Below, in pieces: positions 33,007 through 42,676 of a stretch of DNA of 59,086 nt; position 1 is the first letter of the stretch, and each line of letters begins with the position of its first letter. Source of the stretch: Desulfotignum sp. (GTDB lineage Bacteria > Desulfobacterota > Desulfobacteria > Desulfobacterales > Desulfobacteraceae); assembly GCA_021737695.1 (NCBI GenBank), contig JAIPDL010000012.1, positions 1-59,086 on the forward strand, written 5' to 3'. The position numbers were made by a program, and so were the translations under genes. The notes under the pieces are model-generated. The model ran no database searches, was not told where the DNA came from, and saw nothing but the letters and a program-made list of their open reading frames with translations.

Positions 33007-35301
33007 TTACGACTCCTTGTTTTGGGGTCTGGATTTTTTTTCCTTAATAGCGGCCAGGATTTTGTCCGGTGTCAGGGGGAAAGAATCCATGTAGACCCCA
33101 ATGGCATTACTGACGGCAGCCGAATACCCTTGGGCTGCAGACATGGCAATGGACATTCCGGCTTCTTTGGCACCATAGGGTCCCTTAGGTTCAATGGACT
33201 CCACGATGATGGTATCGATGTTAGGCATATCACAGGCCAGGGGCAGTTTATAATCCAGCATGGTGGGATTCAGGCATCTGCCGTCTTTCCATTCATGGTA
33301 TTCAGTGAGCATGCCGCCCTGGCCGCCCATGGCAATGGCGCCTTCAAACTGGCCTTCCAGCACAAGGGGATTCAATGCTTTGCCCACATCCTGGCAAGCC
33401 GTGGCATTGAGTACCTCCACCTGTCCAGTGTCAGGGTCCACCTTGACCTCCACAATGGTGGTGCCGAATGAAAAAGCTTCACACATCTGGCCGTAGGGAT
33501 TGGAGACCCATTCCCGTTTCATGTCCACCTTGGGCCAGTACCCACCTTCGGCATTGACAGAGTTAAAATTCGTCAGACTGATTCTTACCACTTTTTTAAT
33601 GGGGATGGATTTTTCAGGATTATCTTTAACAAAAATCAGACGATTTTTAGCAGCAAGCGTATCCGCTTTAACTTTTAATACTTTAGCGGCCACCTCAAAA
33701 AGTTTTTTCCGGCAGTTTGCCGCTGCGATCTGGACAGCCTGTCCCCCCACAAAGGTGGATACCTGGGAATAGGACCCCGGATCCGAAGAGGTGGTCTCAG
33801 TATCGGCTGAGACCAGGTGAATATCTTCGGGCAACAGCCCTAGTTCTTCAGCTGCAATCTGGACCAGCATATTGTCATTTCCCTGGCCGTTATCCACTAC
33901 TCCGGACATCACTGTTGCCTCTCCATCCTCATTGAATTTGATAAAACTCTGTGATCCACCGCGGATGCCCATGGGAAATCCGACCTGCACCGCATTTGTG
34001 CCGATCCCTATGCCGTGAAAGGGAGGAAGTTTCCCCCATTTATCTTTAAAACCTGATCTTTCAACGGCCTTGTGAATAGTTTCATCCATGGCACAGGAAC
34101 CGACCTTTGACTTTGTGTTGGTATGCTCTCCTGGTTTTCGGACATTTCTCAATCGCATTTCCACAGGATCGATACCAAGATGCTCGGCAATCATATCCAA
34201 TTGCGTGTCAAGACCGGCCGCAAAACAACGGCCATGGGTCCGAATCATTCCCCTGATGGGTTTGTTGGTATAGATGCTGTAACCATTATATCGTACACTT
34301 TCCATTCGATACACCTGTTCCATGGAGAGAAACGGGACGCTTACCGCTATCGGTCCGGTGCTGATATATGCACCGCCGTCCAGATAGCAAGTGGTTTCCC
34401 GGGCCAGAACCCGTCCATCTTTATCTACTCCGGTTTTATGGGTGGTGATCATGGCATGCCCCTGGCGGGTGGCAATGGAATTTTCTTCCCTTGTGAACTC
34501 TATTTTGACGGGTTTGTCCGCTTTTTTGGCCAGCAGGGCACAGATATAGTCAGCCGGACAGATTTCAGATCGACCACCAAATGCACCGCCAATGGTAATC
34601 TTTCGAACTTTTACTTGGTGAAGCGGAATTTTGAATGCATTGGAAAGGGGTTTGGATTTCATATGAGGACCGCCATTGGGACACCAGATTTCCAGACACC
34701 CGTCATAATCAAATCTGGCTGCCACGGCATACGGTTCGGCCATGAAATAGGAATCTTCCGGAGCCACAAATGTATCTTCCCTGACATAGTGGGCTCGCTT
34801 AAAATTTTCATCCACTTCACCGGTCTCGATGTTGATATGGACATTTATGTTATTTGGAAAATCTTCATGAATGGGTTCAGTTTGAGATGCCAGGGCTTCC
34901 ATGGATTCAAACACTGCCGGCAGTTCCTCATATTCAACTTCAATGAGATCCAGGGCTTCCAACGCTGTCTCTTCATCCACAGCAGCCACACCGGCCACTT
35001 CATCTCCGATGTATCGTACCTTTTCCATTTGAATGAACTGTTGGTCCCGTGTATAGGAAAAAACCCCCCACTTAACCCCTTCAGTATCTTTGCCGGTGAC
35101 TACTGATTTAACACCGGGAAGTGCCTCCGCCTTTGATGTATCAATATTTAGAATTCGGGCATGGGCATAGGGACTTCGTTTGATTTTGCCAACCAGCATG
35201 CCTGGTAATTTCAAATCTGCTGTAAACTTTGCCTTTCCCATAACCTTGGCCCTGGAATCAATCCTGGGCATTCGTTTTCCGATGATGGTGTAATCAGACA
35301 T
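33007..35301 (-). CDS. molybdenum-binding subunit, 4-hydroxybenzoyl-CoA reductase-like (xanthine oxidase family)
   Basis: A 764-residue xanthine-oxidase-family large subunit. Domain order: aldehyde-oxidase hammerhead (residues about 20-130), then the Mo-binding domain with TIGGAFGGRSEICPADY, RGMIRTHGRCFAAGLDTQLD, GVVDNGQGNDNMLVQIAAEELG and the C-terminal GPYGAKEAGMSIAMSA, whose Glu in AKEA takes the place of the usual catalytic Glu in GxKGxGE. The AKEA form, together with the [4Fe-4S] loop of its partner medium subunit, points to the 4-hydroxybenzoyl-CoA reductase group. Two partner genes lie directly upstream. The real substrate is not known. Confidence 0.85.
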   Translation of the reverse strand: MSDYTIIGKRMPRIDSRAKVMGKAKFTADLKLPGMLVGKIKRSPYAHARILNIDTSKAEALPGVKSVVTGKDTEGVKWGVFSYTRDQQFIQMEKVRYIGDEVAGVAAVDEETALEALDLIEVEYEELPAVFESMEALASQTEPIHEDFPNNINVHINIETGEVDENFKRAHYVREDTFVAPEDSYFMAEPYAVAARFDYDGCLEIWCPNGGPHMKSKPLSNAFKIPLHQVKVRKITIGGAFGGRSEICPADYICALLAKKADKPVKIEFTREENSIATRQGHAMITTHKTGVDKDGRVLARETTCYLDGGAYISTGPIAVSVPFLSMEQVYRMESVRYNGYSIYTNKPIRGMIRTHGRCFAAGLDTQLDMIAEHLGIDPVEMRLRNVRKPGEHTNTKSKVGSCAMDETIHKAVERSGFKDKWGKLPPFHGIGIGTNAVQVGFPMGIRGGSQSFIKFNEDGEATVMSGVVDNGQGNDNMLVQIAAEELGLLPEDIHLVSADTETTSSDPGSYSQVSTFVGGQAVQIAAANCRKKLFEVAAKVLKVKADTLAAKNRLIFVKDNPEKSIPIKKVVRISLTNFNSVNAEGGYWPKVDMKREWVSNPYGQMCEAFSFGTTIVEVKVDPDTGQVEVLNATACQDVGKALNPLVLEGQFEGAIAMGGQGGMLTEYHEWKDGRCLNPTMLDYKLPLACDMPNIDTIIVESIEPKGPYGAKEAGMSIAMSAAQGYSAAVSNAIGVYMDSFPLTPDKILAAIKEKKSRPQNKES

Positions 35302-35318
35302 CTCTTACTCCTTTTTCG

Positions 35319-35816
35319 TTACTGCCCTGTTTTACAATCCGGACACTGGTTATCTGGATTGCCGGTATGGCAGACAGCATCAACAATTTTAGCATACCCC
35401 GTGCACCGGCAAATGTTGCCGGCAAGAGTTTTTCGCACAGTTTTCTCATCGGGTTTTGGATTGTTCTGCAACAATGCATCGGCTGAAATAAGCATGCCCG
35501 GGGTGCAAAAACCACACTGGACTGCACCATGGTTGATAAATGATTCCTGAAGATCTGATAATTGATCCCCGTTTGCCAGGCCTTCTACTGTTTTAATGCG
35601 GCATCCGTCAGCTTCCAATGCCAGGGTCAGGCAGGATCGAACCGGTTTGCCGTCCATTTGAATGGTGCAGGAACCGCACACACCTTCCCCGCAGCTTTCT
35701 TTTGATCCGGTCAGATCAAATTTTTCCCGTAATACTTCCAAAAGGGTATCATTGGGGGCCACACTGACCTCACGAAGTTTGTCATTTATCGTTAATGTAA
35801 TCTCTATTTTTTCCAT
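35319..35816 (-). CDS. [2Fe-2S] subunit of the first molybdenum hydroxylase
   Basis: A 165-residue small subunit. The plant-type [2Fe-2S] cluster ligands are C42, C47, C50 and C62; the second, alpha-helical cluster ligands are C101, C104, C136 and C138 (CGFC and CRC). The C-terminus has an extra QCPDC pair at about residues 157-162, not needed for the two clusters. It passes electrons between the molybdenum and flavin subunits. GGAG precedes the ATG and the large subunit follows 17 bp later. Confidence 0.92.
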   Translation of the reverse strand: MEKIEITLTINDKLREVSVAPNDTLLEVLREKFDLTGSKESCGEGVCGSCTIQMDGKPVRSCLTLALEADGCRIKTVEGLANGDQLSDLQESFINHGAVQCGFCTPGMLISADALLQNNPKPDEKTVRKTLAGNICRCTGYAKIVDAVCHTGNPDNQCPDCKTGQ

Positions 35817-35840
35817 TTTATAACTCCATCCTTCACTTGA

Positions 35841-36845
35841 TTATCTGTCTGCAGCCTGAGCAGCTTCTTTAAGTGCCCGGAACACCATCGGGGACACCAT
35901 GGCACGCCGGTATTCAAGGGTGCCCCCCACATTGTGAACGGCAAAGGTTGCCGCACTGTTCATGGCGGCGTCTGCTGCCGTTTGAAACGCAGCGAAATCG
36001 GTGAACTTTTTCCCTTTTAACCCGGCGGATTCTCCGGCAAGGAAAAGGGGCGATCGGCCCATGGCACCCACAACGATTCTGGCCCCTTCTATTTCATCTT
36101 TTTGGGTAAGGGACGGTGTTAGCAGGACCCCGGCACAGACAATGGGATAATCAATGGCAGACCGAAAGGCCAGTCGATGATAAGCACTTTGCCCTCCCTG
36201 GAAAGGGATAAAGATTTCCTTTAAAAGCTCATGGGGCTCCATGGCAAAGGGCATGATGCCATCCGTGGTATAAAAATTTTCAAGATCCACGGTTCTTTCG
36301 TGGCCAGCACTTGCCAGAATGATTTTTGCACCTAAGGCCATCAAGGCTGTGGCACCATCTGACTGGCAGGTGGAGTTGCATCTGTCAGATTCATCCCGGG
36401 CATAACAGATTTTTCCACCCTCTTTGTGGCAGGCCTGGCGCCCTGATCGGTGGAACTTTGACTGGTTGTAGTGATGGCATCGGTTGTCCTGGAGGATATT
36501 GCCGCCAATGGTGCCCCGGTAATGCTGGAGGGTGACGGCACCGATTTTTTCGCATGCCTGACTCAGGGCGGTGGCCTGGATTTGAATCAGATCCGATGAA
36601 ATAATATCTGCCAGAGGGGTTCTGGCACCGATTTTAATCCCCTCGTCGTCTTTTTTAATATAGGACAATCCATTCAAGGCTTTGAGGCTGATGAGAACCT
36701 TTGGGTTTAAGAGGCCTTTTTTCATCCTGACCAGAAGATCTGTTCCCCCGGCAAGAATCTTTGCCTCCTCTTTGTGGGTGGCTAACAGCTCCAGGGCAGC
36801 GTCAAGCGTATCCGGGCCGAAATAGTCAAATCTGGGTAACCGCAC
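35841..36845 (-). CDS. FAD subunit with extra [4Fe-4S] loop (HcrB-like)
   Basis: A 334-residue CoxM-type flavin subunit with FAD motifs LAGGTDLLVRM (31-41) and the pattern GTIGGNILQD (111-120). Right after this is a Cys-rich insert with C123, C139, C147 and C156 (plus C160). These spacings (16, 8, 9) are those I recall for the [4Fe-4S] loop of 4-hydroxybenzoyl-CoA reductase beta subunit, which allows low-potential electrons to reach the molybdenum. The start is GTG at 36845, with AAGGAGG upstream. So this enzyme may act reductively, unlike the second hydroxylase. Confidence 0.9.
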   Translation of the reverse strand: MRLPRFDYFGPDTLDAALELLATHKEEAKILAGGTDLLVRMKKGLLNPKVLISLKALNGLSYIKKDDEGIKIGARTPLADIISSDLIQIQATALSQACEKIGAVTLQHYRGTIGGNILQDNRCHHYNQSKFHRSGRQACHKEGGKICYARDESDRCNSTCQSDGATALMALGAKIILASAGHERTVDLENFYTTDGIMPFAMEPHELLKEIFIPFQGGQSAYHRLAFRSAIDYPIVCAGVLLTPSLTQKDEIEGARIVVGAMGRSPLFLAGESAGLKGKKFTDFAAFQTAADAAMNSAATFAVHNVGGTLEYRRAMVSPMVFRALKEAAQAADR

Positions 36846-36879
36846 GGTTTTTCCTCCTTACTTCTATCAATTATTCTAT

Positions 36880-36961
36880 GGGGTCAGGCTTAGGTTGTTG
36901 GCTTATTGCAGCAATAAGTCAATTCTGACCTGCTTTTAATCAAGAAGCCAAGCCTGACCCC
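36880..36961. repeat. REP-like element with GGGGTCAGGC ends
   Basis: GGGGTCAGGCTT (36880-36891) and AAGCCTGACCCC (36950-36961) are a perfect 12-bp inverted pair bounding an 82-bp element. Inside is a second hairpin, CTTATTGC/GCAATAAG (36902-36918), and a lone TCTGACC. The ends match those of the 15240 palindrome. It occupies the gap between dctM and the FAD subunit gene and could stop or stabilise transcripts there. Confidence 0.7.
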
Positions 36962-36972
36962 TTTATTTTGCT

Positions 36973-38274
36973 TTATAAGAGATTCGGTAAAAATAGAACC
37001 ACTTTTGGAAACAGCATCATTATGATGATACACAGGATATAGGCTGGCAAAAAATAGGCGACCCCTCTAAACACCTTTTCAAGGGGCACATCTTTTGCCA
37101 TACCGCCAACCACATAGGTAGTAGCGCCCACCGGCGGGGTTACCGCCCCTAATGTGGTGACAATGGTAATGGTGACCCCGAACCAGATGGGATCGTAACC
37201 GAGTTCCATTGCCACGGGAAAGAAAATAGGAATTGTGATAAGCAATAAGGCCAGGGCATCCATGACAGCTCCGCCGATGGCATAAATCAAAAATATGATG
37301 GCCATGATGGTAATTTTTGAAAAAGGAAGGGCCACCACCCAGTCAGCAATATCAAAGGGTATCCGGGTAATGGCCAGAAACCGTCCAAAGATCATGGCCC
37401 CGGTAATAATAACAATCACCATGCAGGATATTTTCATGGTGTCATAAATGGAATTGTAAAAATCATCCCAGGAAAGGCTTTTCTGAACCACACCAAGGAC
37501 AACGGCAAAAAATGATCCAATGGCACCGGCTTCTGTGGGGGTAAATATTCCAAAATAGAGCCCCAACATGACTACCATGAAAAGAATGAGCATTTCAACG
37601 GCACCGGCGAGGGATCTGATTTTTTCTATGAGTGTGGTTTTTTCTCCCACAGGTCCCCAGGAAGGATAGATGGTGCAAAGCACATAAACCGTTAAAGTCA
37701 GCAGGAGGGCTAAAAGGATGCCGGCGCCTAAGCCCCCGTAAAAAAGTTTGGCAATGGACTGCTCTGTGGACAACCCGATAATGATCAGCACCACACTGGG
37801 GGGGATAACCACTCCCAGGGTAGATCCACAGGCAATGGCCCCGGTACTGAGCATGGGTTCATACTTGTATCGGTTCATCTGGGGCAGGGCAACCGTGGTC
37901 ATGGTAGCTGCCGTGGCCGCATTGGAACCGCAGATGGCGGCAAAAGCCGAGCAGGCCAAGACGGTTGCCATGGCAATACCACCCCGGATATGACCCACCC
38001 AGGTAAAGGCAGCCGTGTACAGTTTTTCATTGACCCCGGAATAAAAAGCAATCTGACCCATGAAAATAAACAACGGGATCACGGTTAATCCGTAGCTGGA
38101 AAAAGTGTCCCAGGTGACGGTTGCCAGCATGTTGAATCCCGCATCCAATGAAATCACATAAGAAAAGCCGCAGAATCCCACAATACCCATGGTAAATCCT
38201 ACAGGGATACCAAAGACGAATAAAATAATCAGCAGTGCCAAAATACCGATAATACCAATCATTGTCAGGCTCAT
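36973..38274 (-). CDS. dctM: TRAP transporter large permease (DctM)
   Basis: A 433-residue integral membrane protein with about 11-12 hydrophobic segments, the sodium-coupled substrate-translocating subunit of a TRAP carboxylate transporter. It starts with the hydrophobic stretch IGIIGILALLIILFVFGIPVGF and has the family motif AICGSNAATAATM and PPSVVLIIIGL. The start overlaps the dctQ stop by four bases. Being inside the catabolic cluster, it probably imports the organic acid that is degraded. Confidence 0.93.
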   Translation of the reverse strand: MSLTMIGIIGILALLIILFVFGIPVGFTMGIVGFCGFSYVISLDAGFNMLATVTWDTFSSYGLTVIPLFIFMGQIAFYSGVNEKLYTAAFTWVGHIRGGIAMATVLACSAFAAICGSNAATAATMTTVALPQMNRYKYEPMLSTGAIACGSTLGVVIPPSVVLIIIGLSTEQSIAKLFYGGLGAGILLALLLTLTVYVLCTIYPSWGPVGEKTTLIEKIRSLAGAVEMLILFMVVMLGLYFGIFTPTEAGAIGSFFAVVLGVVQKSLSWDDFYNSIYDTMKISCMVIVIITGAMIFGRFLAITRIPFDIADWVVALPFSKITIMAIIFLIYAIGGAVMDALALLLITIPIFFPVAMELGYDPIWFGVTITIVTTLGAVTPPVGATTYVVGGMAKDVPLEKVFRGVAYFLPAYILCIIIMMLFPKVVLFLPNLL

Positions 38275-38762
38275 CTGGCACCTTCCTTTTGTGGTAGAAT
38301 AGCCTTTAAAAGGTCTGTGAAAAGAGCCAGGGCAAGAACGGAACAGCCCAATGCCACGGTCAGGGTAAAGGGATAATAAATAATCCTCAGGGTCTCGGAA
38401 ATTTCACCTGCATTTTTAAGGGTCAATGCCTTTTGAACAATCTGCCAGGAAGCGATAACGAAAAAGATGCAGCAAACGGCATGGTTAAAAATGGAAATAA
38501 TCCGTTTCAAGGGTTTGGGATAGGCGTTCACAAGGACATCGACAGAAATATGGCCATTGGTAAACTGGGTGTATCCAAGGGCAAAGGCCGTTACAACAGC
38601 CCCGGCATATCCCATAAGTTCAAAGGTTCCCCTGATGGGAATATAAAACTGTCGGATAAAAATGTTGGCACAGGTCAGAAGAATCATACACAAAAGAAGG
38701 ACTCCGCCGGTCAGCGTGAGCAACTTGCTTAAAAATTTATTGATTCTCATTAAAAGATCCAT
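38271..38762 (-). CDS. dctQ: TRAP transporter small permease (DctQ)
   Basis: A 163-residue protein with four predicted membrane helices (near LLTLTGGVLLLCMILLTC, AGAVVTAFALGY, AVCCIFFVIASW and LTVALGCSVLALALF), as typical for DctQ. ATG 38762 was chosen because GGAG is 9 bases upstream; a longer frame starts at 38795. It lies between dctP and dctM. Confidence 0.88.
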   Translation of the reverse strand: MDLLMRINKFLSKLLTLTGGVLLLCMILLTCANIFIRQFYIPIRGTFELMGYAGAVVTAFALGYTQFTNGHISVDVLVNAYPKPLKRIISIFNHAVCCIFFVIASWQIVQKALTLKNAGEISETLRIIYYPFTLTVALGCSVLALALFTDLLKAILPQKEGAR

Positions 38763-38830
38763 GGAGAGCTCCGAAATTTTGGGACATGGGGACAAGATTT
38801 AACACCTGTCCCCAGTCAAATGCAAAGGAT

Positions 38831-39841
38831 TTATTGAATGAATTCTTTTATATCCTTGATGATCTCTTCTGCAGGAAGACCCTTTTCATTGGCGCTGTTA
38901 ATCCAGTTTTCAGTAATAAATTCAAGTTTGCTGTCCCATTTGGTTTTTTCCTCAGCAGAAAAAGAAATAAATTCAACATTGTTGGATTCCTTTGACCAGG
39001 CAATGGCTTTTAGAATCTGCTCATCCATATAAGTTCCTGTCCAGAGTGCCTGTTCTTCTTTCAGATCCATCATGATCTTTTGTACATCGGCCGGAAGTGA
39101 ATTCCATTTTTGCTTGTTCATAAAAACGGCAAAGGGATAAATGCCGGTTTCGGTCATGGTGACATATTTGCAGTATTCAGCAAATTTAAAGTCTTTCATG
39201 ACTTCCAGGGAAGAAAAAAGCCCTTTGACAGTGCCTTTTTGCAACGCTTCCACCGTTGCCGGCATGGGCATTCCCACCGGGTTGGCACCCCATGCTTTCA
39301 GGATCTGTGCGGCACCACCGGAAGCTCTTAAAGACAGACCTTTTATATCATCCAGGGTTCTCACCGGAACCTTGGACATGACATTGCCAGGGGCAGTGGT
39401 AAACATGGTCAGAACCACCACATCTTTAAAGGCTTCGGGTTGATATTTTTCATAAAGTTTTAGAAGGGCAAGACTGCCGGTTTTAGCATCCGGAATTCCC
39501 AGAGGAAGGCTGGTAGCATTGGTGACAATGAATCGGCCCGGCTGATAGGCCATACAGATGTTTCCAATATCGGCCTGTCCTGCAATAACACCATCCATCA
39601 TGCCTTTTGCCCCCAGAAGGGTACCTCCGGGAAAGGTATTGATCATCACTTGTCCATTGGTGCGTTTTTCCACTTCAACCTTCCATCGTTCCATTTGAAC
39701 ACAGGGGAATGTGGGTGCAGGAGGGAAATTGGCATAATTGAGCTTGATTTTACCTGCCATTACCGGTGGTTGAAATATCAAAAGACAGGTGACAGTCGCA
39801 AACAAAAAAAGGGTTGCTGAAAAAATAGATCGTTTTACCAT
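38831..39841 (-). CDS. dctP: TRAP transporter periplasmic solute-binding protein (DctP)
   Basis: A 336-residue DctP-type binding protein. Residues 1-29 form a signal peptide (basic MVKRS, hydrophobic core, cleavage near VMAG-K). The mature part shows the family pattern with WKVEVEKRTNGQVMINTFPGG near 50-70 and SLRASGGAAQILKAWGANPVGMP, whose Arg normally binds the ligand carboxylate. AAGGAGG precedes the ATG. The ligand is likely an acid such as an aryl or heteroaryl acetate, but this comes from context alone. Confidence 0.92.
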   Translation of the reverse strand: MVKRSIFSATLFLFATVTCLLIFQPPVMAGKIKLNYANFPPAPTFPCVQMERWKVEVEKRTNGQVMINTFPGGTLLGAKGMMDGVIAGQADIGNICMAYQPGRFIVTNATSLPLGIPDAKTGSLALLKLYEKYQPEAFKDVVVLTMFTTAPGNVMSKVPVRTLDDIKGLSLRASGGAAQILKAWGANPVGMPMPATVEALQKGTVKGLFSSLEVMKDFKFAEYCKYVTMTETGIYPFAVFMNKQKWNSLPADVQKIMMDLKEEQALWTGTYMDEQILKAIAWSKESNNVEFISFSAEEKTKWDSKLEFITENWINSANEKGLPAEEIIKDIKEFIQ

Positions 39842-39913
39842 GGGTTGAACCTCCTTGATTATGAGCGTTTCCGCTCTGTTAAAAATGACTGGGCATAAGA
39901 AAACAGGTGGCTT

Positions 39914-42190
39914 TCATTTTTTAACCGTTTTCTCTTTTAAAGCGGCCAGCACTTTTTCAGGTGTAATAGGCAGATCTTTAATCCTGACACCAACAGCATT
40001 ATAGATGGCATTGGCTATGGCAGGCGCTGTAGGAACACATCCTGGTTCTCCAATGCCTTTGGCACCAAAAGGACCGTCTTTATCATCTGTTTCAATTACC
40101 GGGGCTTTAATTTTTACCGCATCTTTGGCTGTAAACAGCTTGTAATCCCGGAAGTTGGCATTCATGATTTCTCCATTTTTCACTGTCACTTCTTCTGTCA
40201 GGGCATATCCAAGCCCCATCACAACTCCGCCATAGACCTGGCCTTCAAGGAGTAACGGATTGATGGCACGGCCGACATCATGGGCTGCCACATATTCAAG
40301 GACTTCGACCTTACCGGTTTCTTCATCTACTTTGACTTTTGCACCATGGGCGCCGAAAGAGTATGTCATGGACATATTCCCTTTTAATTCCTTGCCCATA
40401 TTTTGATTATCAGGATCATAAAAGTGTTCTGCCATGAGCATGGTTCCCCCCGGTGAAAAATGGGCTTTTCTTAACAGTTTTCCAATGGGCATATTCTTTT
40501 CCGGGTTGCCGGTTACAAAAACCATCTTGTCCTTGAGTTCAATCTCTTCTGCCGGCGTCTCAAACAATTTTGATGCAAAGTCCTGGATTTTTTTCTTAAC
40601 TTTTTTTGCCGCCCCCAATGCAGCATTACCTGCTACAAACGTACTGCGGCTGGCATGGGCGCCCACATCCCAGGGACAGATATCCGTATCTGAATGCACG
40701 ACATTGATATCTTCGGCAGAAAGCCCAAGCTCTTCAGCCACGATCTGGGCGGTAATATTGTCCAGACCCTGCCCCATGTCAGTGCCGCCGGTGAAAATAT
40801 CAACCTTGCCGTAATCATCCATTTTTAAAATAGCACCGCATCCGTCAGAACCGTAGATTCTTGCACCGCCGCCCACATGAATTAAAGAGGCAAGGCCTGT
40901 GCCTACACCTTTTTCATTATTATCGTTAAAGTGTAGTTCTTTTTCAACTGCATCAATACATTCGGCAAGACCGCAGGAGGTTATTTTCAAGCCCTGGGGT
41001 GTTTCCTCTCCGGCATGGTTTTGGTTGATTTTCCTGAATTTAATCCGATCAATACCGGCCTTTTCCGCCAGCATGTCCATGCTGCTTTCAATGGCAAATG
41101 TAGCCTGGGGATTTCCATACCCTCTCATGGCCTGGGAATATGTATTGTTTGTATAAACGCATTTTGCACTGTATTTCACATTTTTAACGCTGTAAAGAGA
41201 ACTTATCGGCATCAGCATAACAGATGGCGTAGTGGCCCCCCAGGAGGTATGCCCACCATTATCCAATACCATTCGCATATCCCTGAATGTCAGTTTGCCA
41301 TTCTTGTCACATCCTTGTTTAATATAGGTGACAGTCGGCTGTCTGGTTGACGTTGCCTTGAATTCTTCCACTCGGTCAAAAACCATTTTGACCGGTTTTC
41401 GGCAGGCATACGCCAGAAGAATGGCAACATGCTCGTAAGCGTATGTATCTAACTTACTACCAAAACCACCACCAATAATCGGTTTAATAACTCGGACGCG
41501 TTTATTTTTAAGGCCCATGGCTTTTAACGATTCTAAAAAATCTTTCTGGGCAAGGGAAGGAATTTGTGTATTGGTGTAAATCGTCAGGTTTTCGGATGCA
41601 TCAAACAATGCAACCGCTCCGCTGGTTCCCATACAGCAGTGGGTAACCCATGTGGTGGTAAATCTATCTTCAACCACAAAAGCAGACTCTTTTTCTGCTT
41701 TTTCCACATCCCCATAATGAACGTCCCATGGCATTTTAAGTACATTGGATTTAAGATGTTCATGGACTAAGGGCGAATCTTTTTCCATGGCTTTTTCAGG
41801 ATCAAAAATACCTTCAAGTTCTTCATACTCAATTTCAATCAGGTCAAGCGCTTTTTTGGCAATTTCAGGGCTGATGGCAGCAACAGCAGCCACCTCATCC
41901 CTGAAACAACTGACCCTGCCTTTTTTTATGGGTGGGTTGTCCTTGATAAATCCCATTTTCATTTTTTCCGGGACGTCTTCTCCTGTGAGAACTGCATGGA
42001 CACCTGCCAGTGCTTTTGCTTTTGATGTATCAATTTTAACAATATTCGCGTTGGCATATTTGCTGTAAAGAATTTTTCCATATAACATTTGCGGCAGTTT
42101 GATATCTTGAATATACGCTGCCCTTCCCATGGCTTTCTGGGCAGCGTCCAGCTTGGGGATTCGTTTACCGACAACATTGAAATTACTCAT
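39914..42190 (-). CDS. molybdenum-binding subunit of a second xanthine oxidase-family hydroxylase
   Basis: A 758-residue large subunit with hammerhead domain (about 15-125) and Mo-binding domain (PIIGGGFGSKLDTYAYEH, AMRGYGNPQATFAIES, GGTDMGQGLDNITAQIVAEELG). The catalytic Glu is in the canonical C-terminal motif GPFGAKGIGEPG, so it should act as an ordinary hydroxylase inserting water-derived oxygen at a ring carbon next to nitrogen or an aldehyde. ATG 42190 was chosen because GGAGG sits directly upstream and the product starts in line with relatives; the frame stays open to 42271. It is encoded with hydantoinase and CoA ligase genes, which suits a 2-oxo-heterocycle-forming enzyme. Confidence 0.9.
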   Translation of the reverse strand: MSNFNVVGKRIPKLDAAQKAMGRAAYIQDIKLPQMLYGKILYSKYANANIVKIDTSKAKALAGVHAVLTGEDVPEKMKMGFIKDNPPIKKGRVSCFRDEVAAVAAISPEIAKKALDLIEIEYEELEGIFDPEKAMEKDSPLVHEHLKSNVLKMPWDVHYGDVEKAEKESAFVVEDRFTTTWVTHCCMGTSGAVALFDASENLTIYTNTQIPSLAQKDFLESLKAMGLKNKRVRVIKPIIGGGFGSKLDTYAYEHVAILLAYACRKPVKMVFDRVEEFKATSTRQPTVTYIKQGCDKNGKLTFRDMRMVLDNGGHTSWGATTPSVMLMPISSLYSVKNVKYSAKCVYTNNTYSQAMRGYGNPQATFAIESSMDMLAEKAGIDRIKFRKINQNHAGEETPQGLKITSCGLAECIDAVEKELHFNDNNEKGVGTGLASLIHVGGGARIYGSDGCGAILKMDDYGKVDIFTGGTDMGQGLDNITAQIVAEELGLSAEDINVVHSDTDICPWDVGAHASRSTFVAGNAALGAAKKVKKKIQDFASKLFETPAEEIELKDKMVFVTGNPEKNMPIGKLLRKAHFSPGGTMLMAEHFYDPDNQNMGKELKGNMSMTYSFGAHGAKVKVDEETGKVEVLEYVAAHDVGRAINPLLLEGQVYGGVVMGLGYALTEEVTVKNGEIMNANFRDYKLFTAKDAVKIKAPVIETDDKDGPFGAKGIGEPGCVPTAPAIANAIYNAVGVRIKDLPITPEKVLAALKEKTVKK

Positions 42191-42662
42191 TTTGTCCTCC
42201 CATCTCTTTGGCGGCCTCAACAGATTTAAATATAGGGATATATCCGGTGCACCTGCAGATATTTCCGGCAAGTGCTTGCTTTATTTCTTCACGATTCGCA
42301 TTGGGATTTTCATCCAGCAATGCCTTGGAAGACATAATCATGCCGGGTGAACAGAACCCGCACTGGATGCCGCCGTTGTCCACGAAGGACTGCTGGAGCG
42401 GATGCAGTGTACCGTCTGTTGAAGCAAGGCCTTCAATGGTTTCAATGGCGGTTCCATCCACTTCTATTGCAAGATATAGGCAGGAATTTACAGCAAGTTT
42501 GTCAACAATAACCGTACAGGCACCGCACTCCCCATTGCCGCAGCCCTCTTTTGTTCCGATCAGACCCATCTCTTCCCTGAGAAGATGCAGCAGGGTCCAA
42601 TGGTCCTTAACGTCATAAGAGATCTCGTCACCATTTAATAAAAAAGATATATTGGTTGTCAT
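42183..42662 (-). CDS. [2Fe-2S] subunit of the second molybdenum hydroxylase
   Basis: A 159-residue small subunit with two [2Fe-2S] clusters: ligands C41, C46, C49, C61 and C101, C104, C136, C138. The end overlaps the start of the large subunit gene by eight bases. The FAD subunit gene lies 14 bp upstream, giving the order FAD, FeS, Mo on the minus strand, the same order as in the first hydroxylase operon. Confidence 0.93.
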   Translation of the reverse strand: MTTNISFLLNGDEISYDVKDHWTLLHLLREEMGLIGTKEGCGNGECGACTVIVDKLAVNSCLYLAIEVDGTAIETIEGLASTDGTLHPLQQSFVDNGGIQCGFCSPGMIMSSKALLDENPNANREEIKQALAGNICRCTGYIPIFKSVEAAKEMGGQNE

Positions 42663-42676
42663 GGGTAAAGTGTCTC

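Noticed and set aside
39842..39913. Short GAGCG/CGCTC hairpin between dctP and the molybdenum subunit gene as terminator.
   Set aside because: Only a 5-bp stem without a U-tract; too weak to call.
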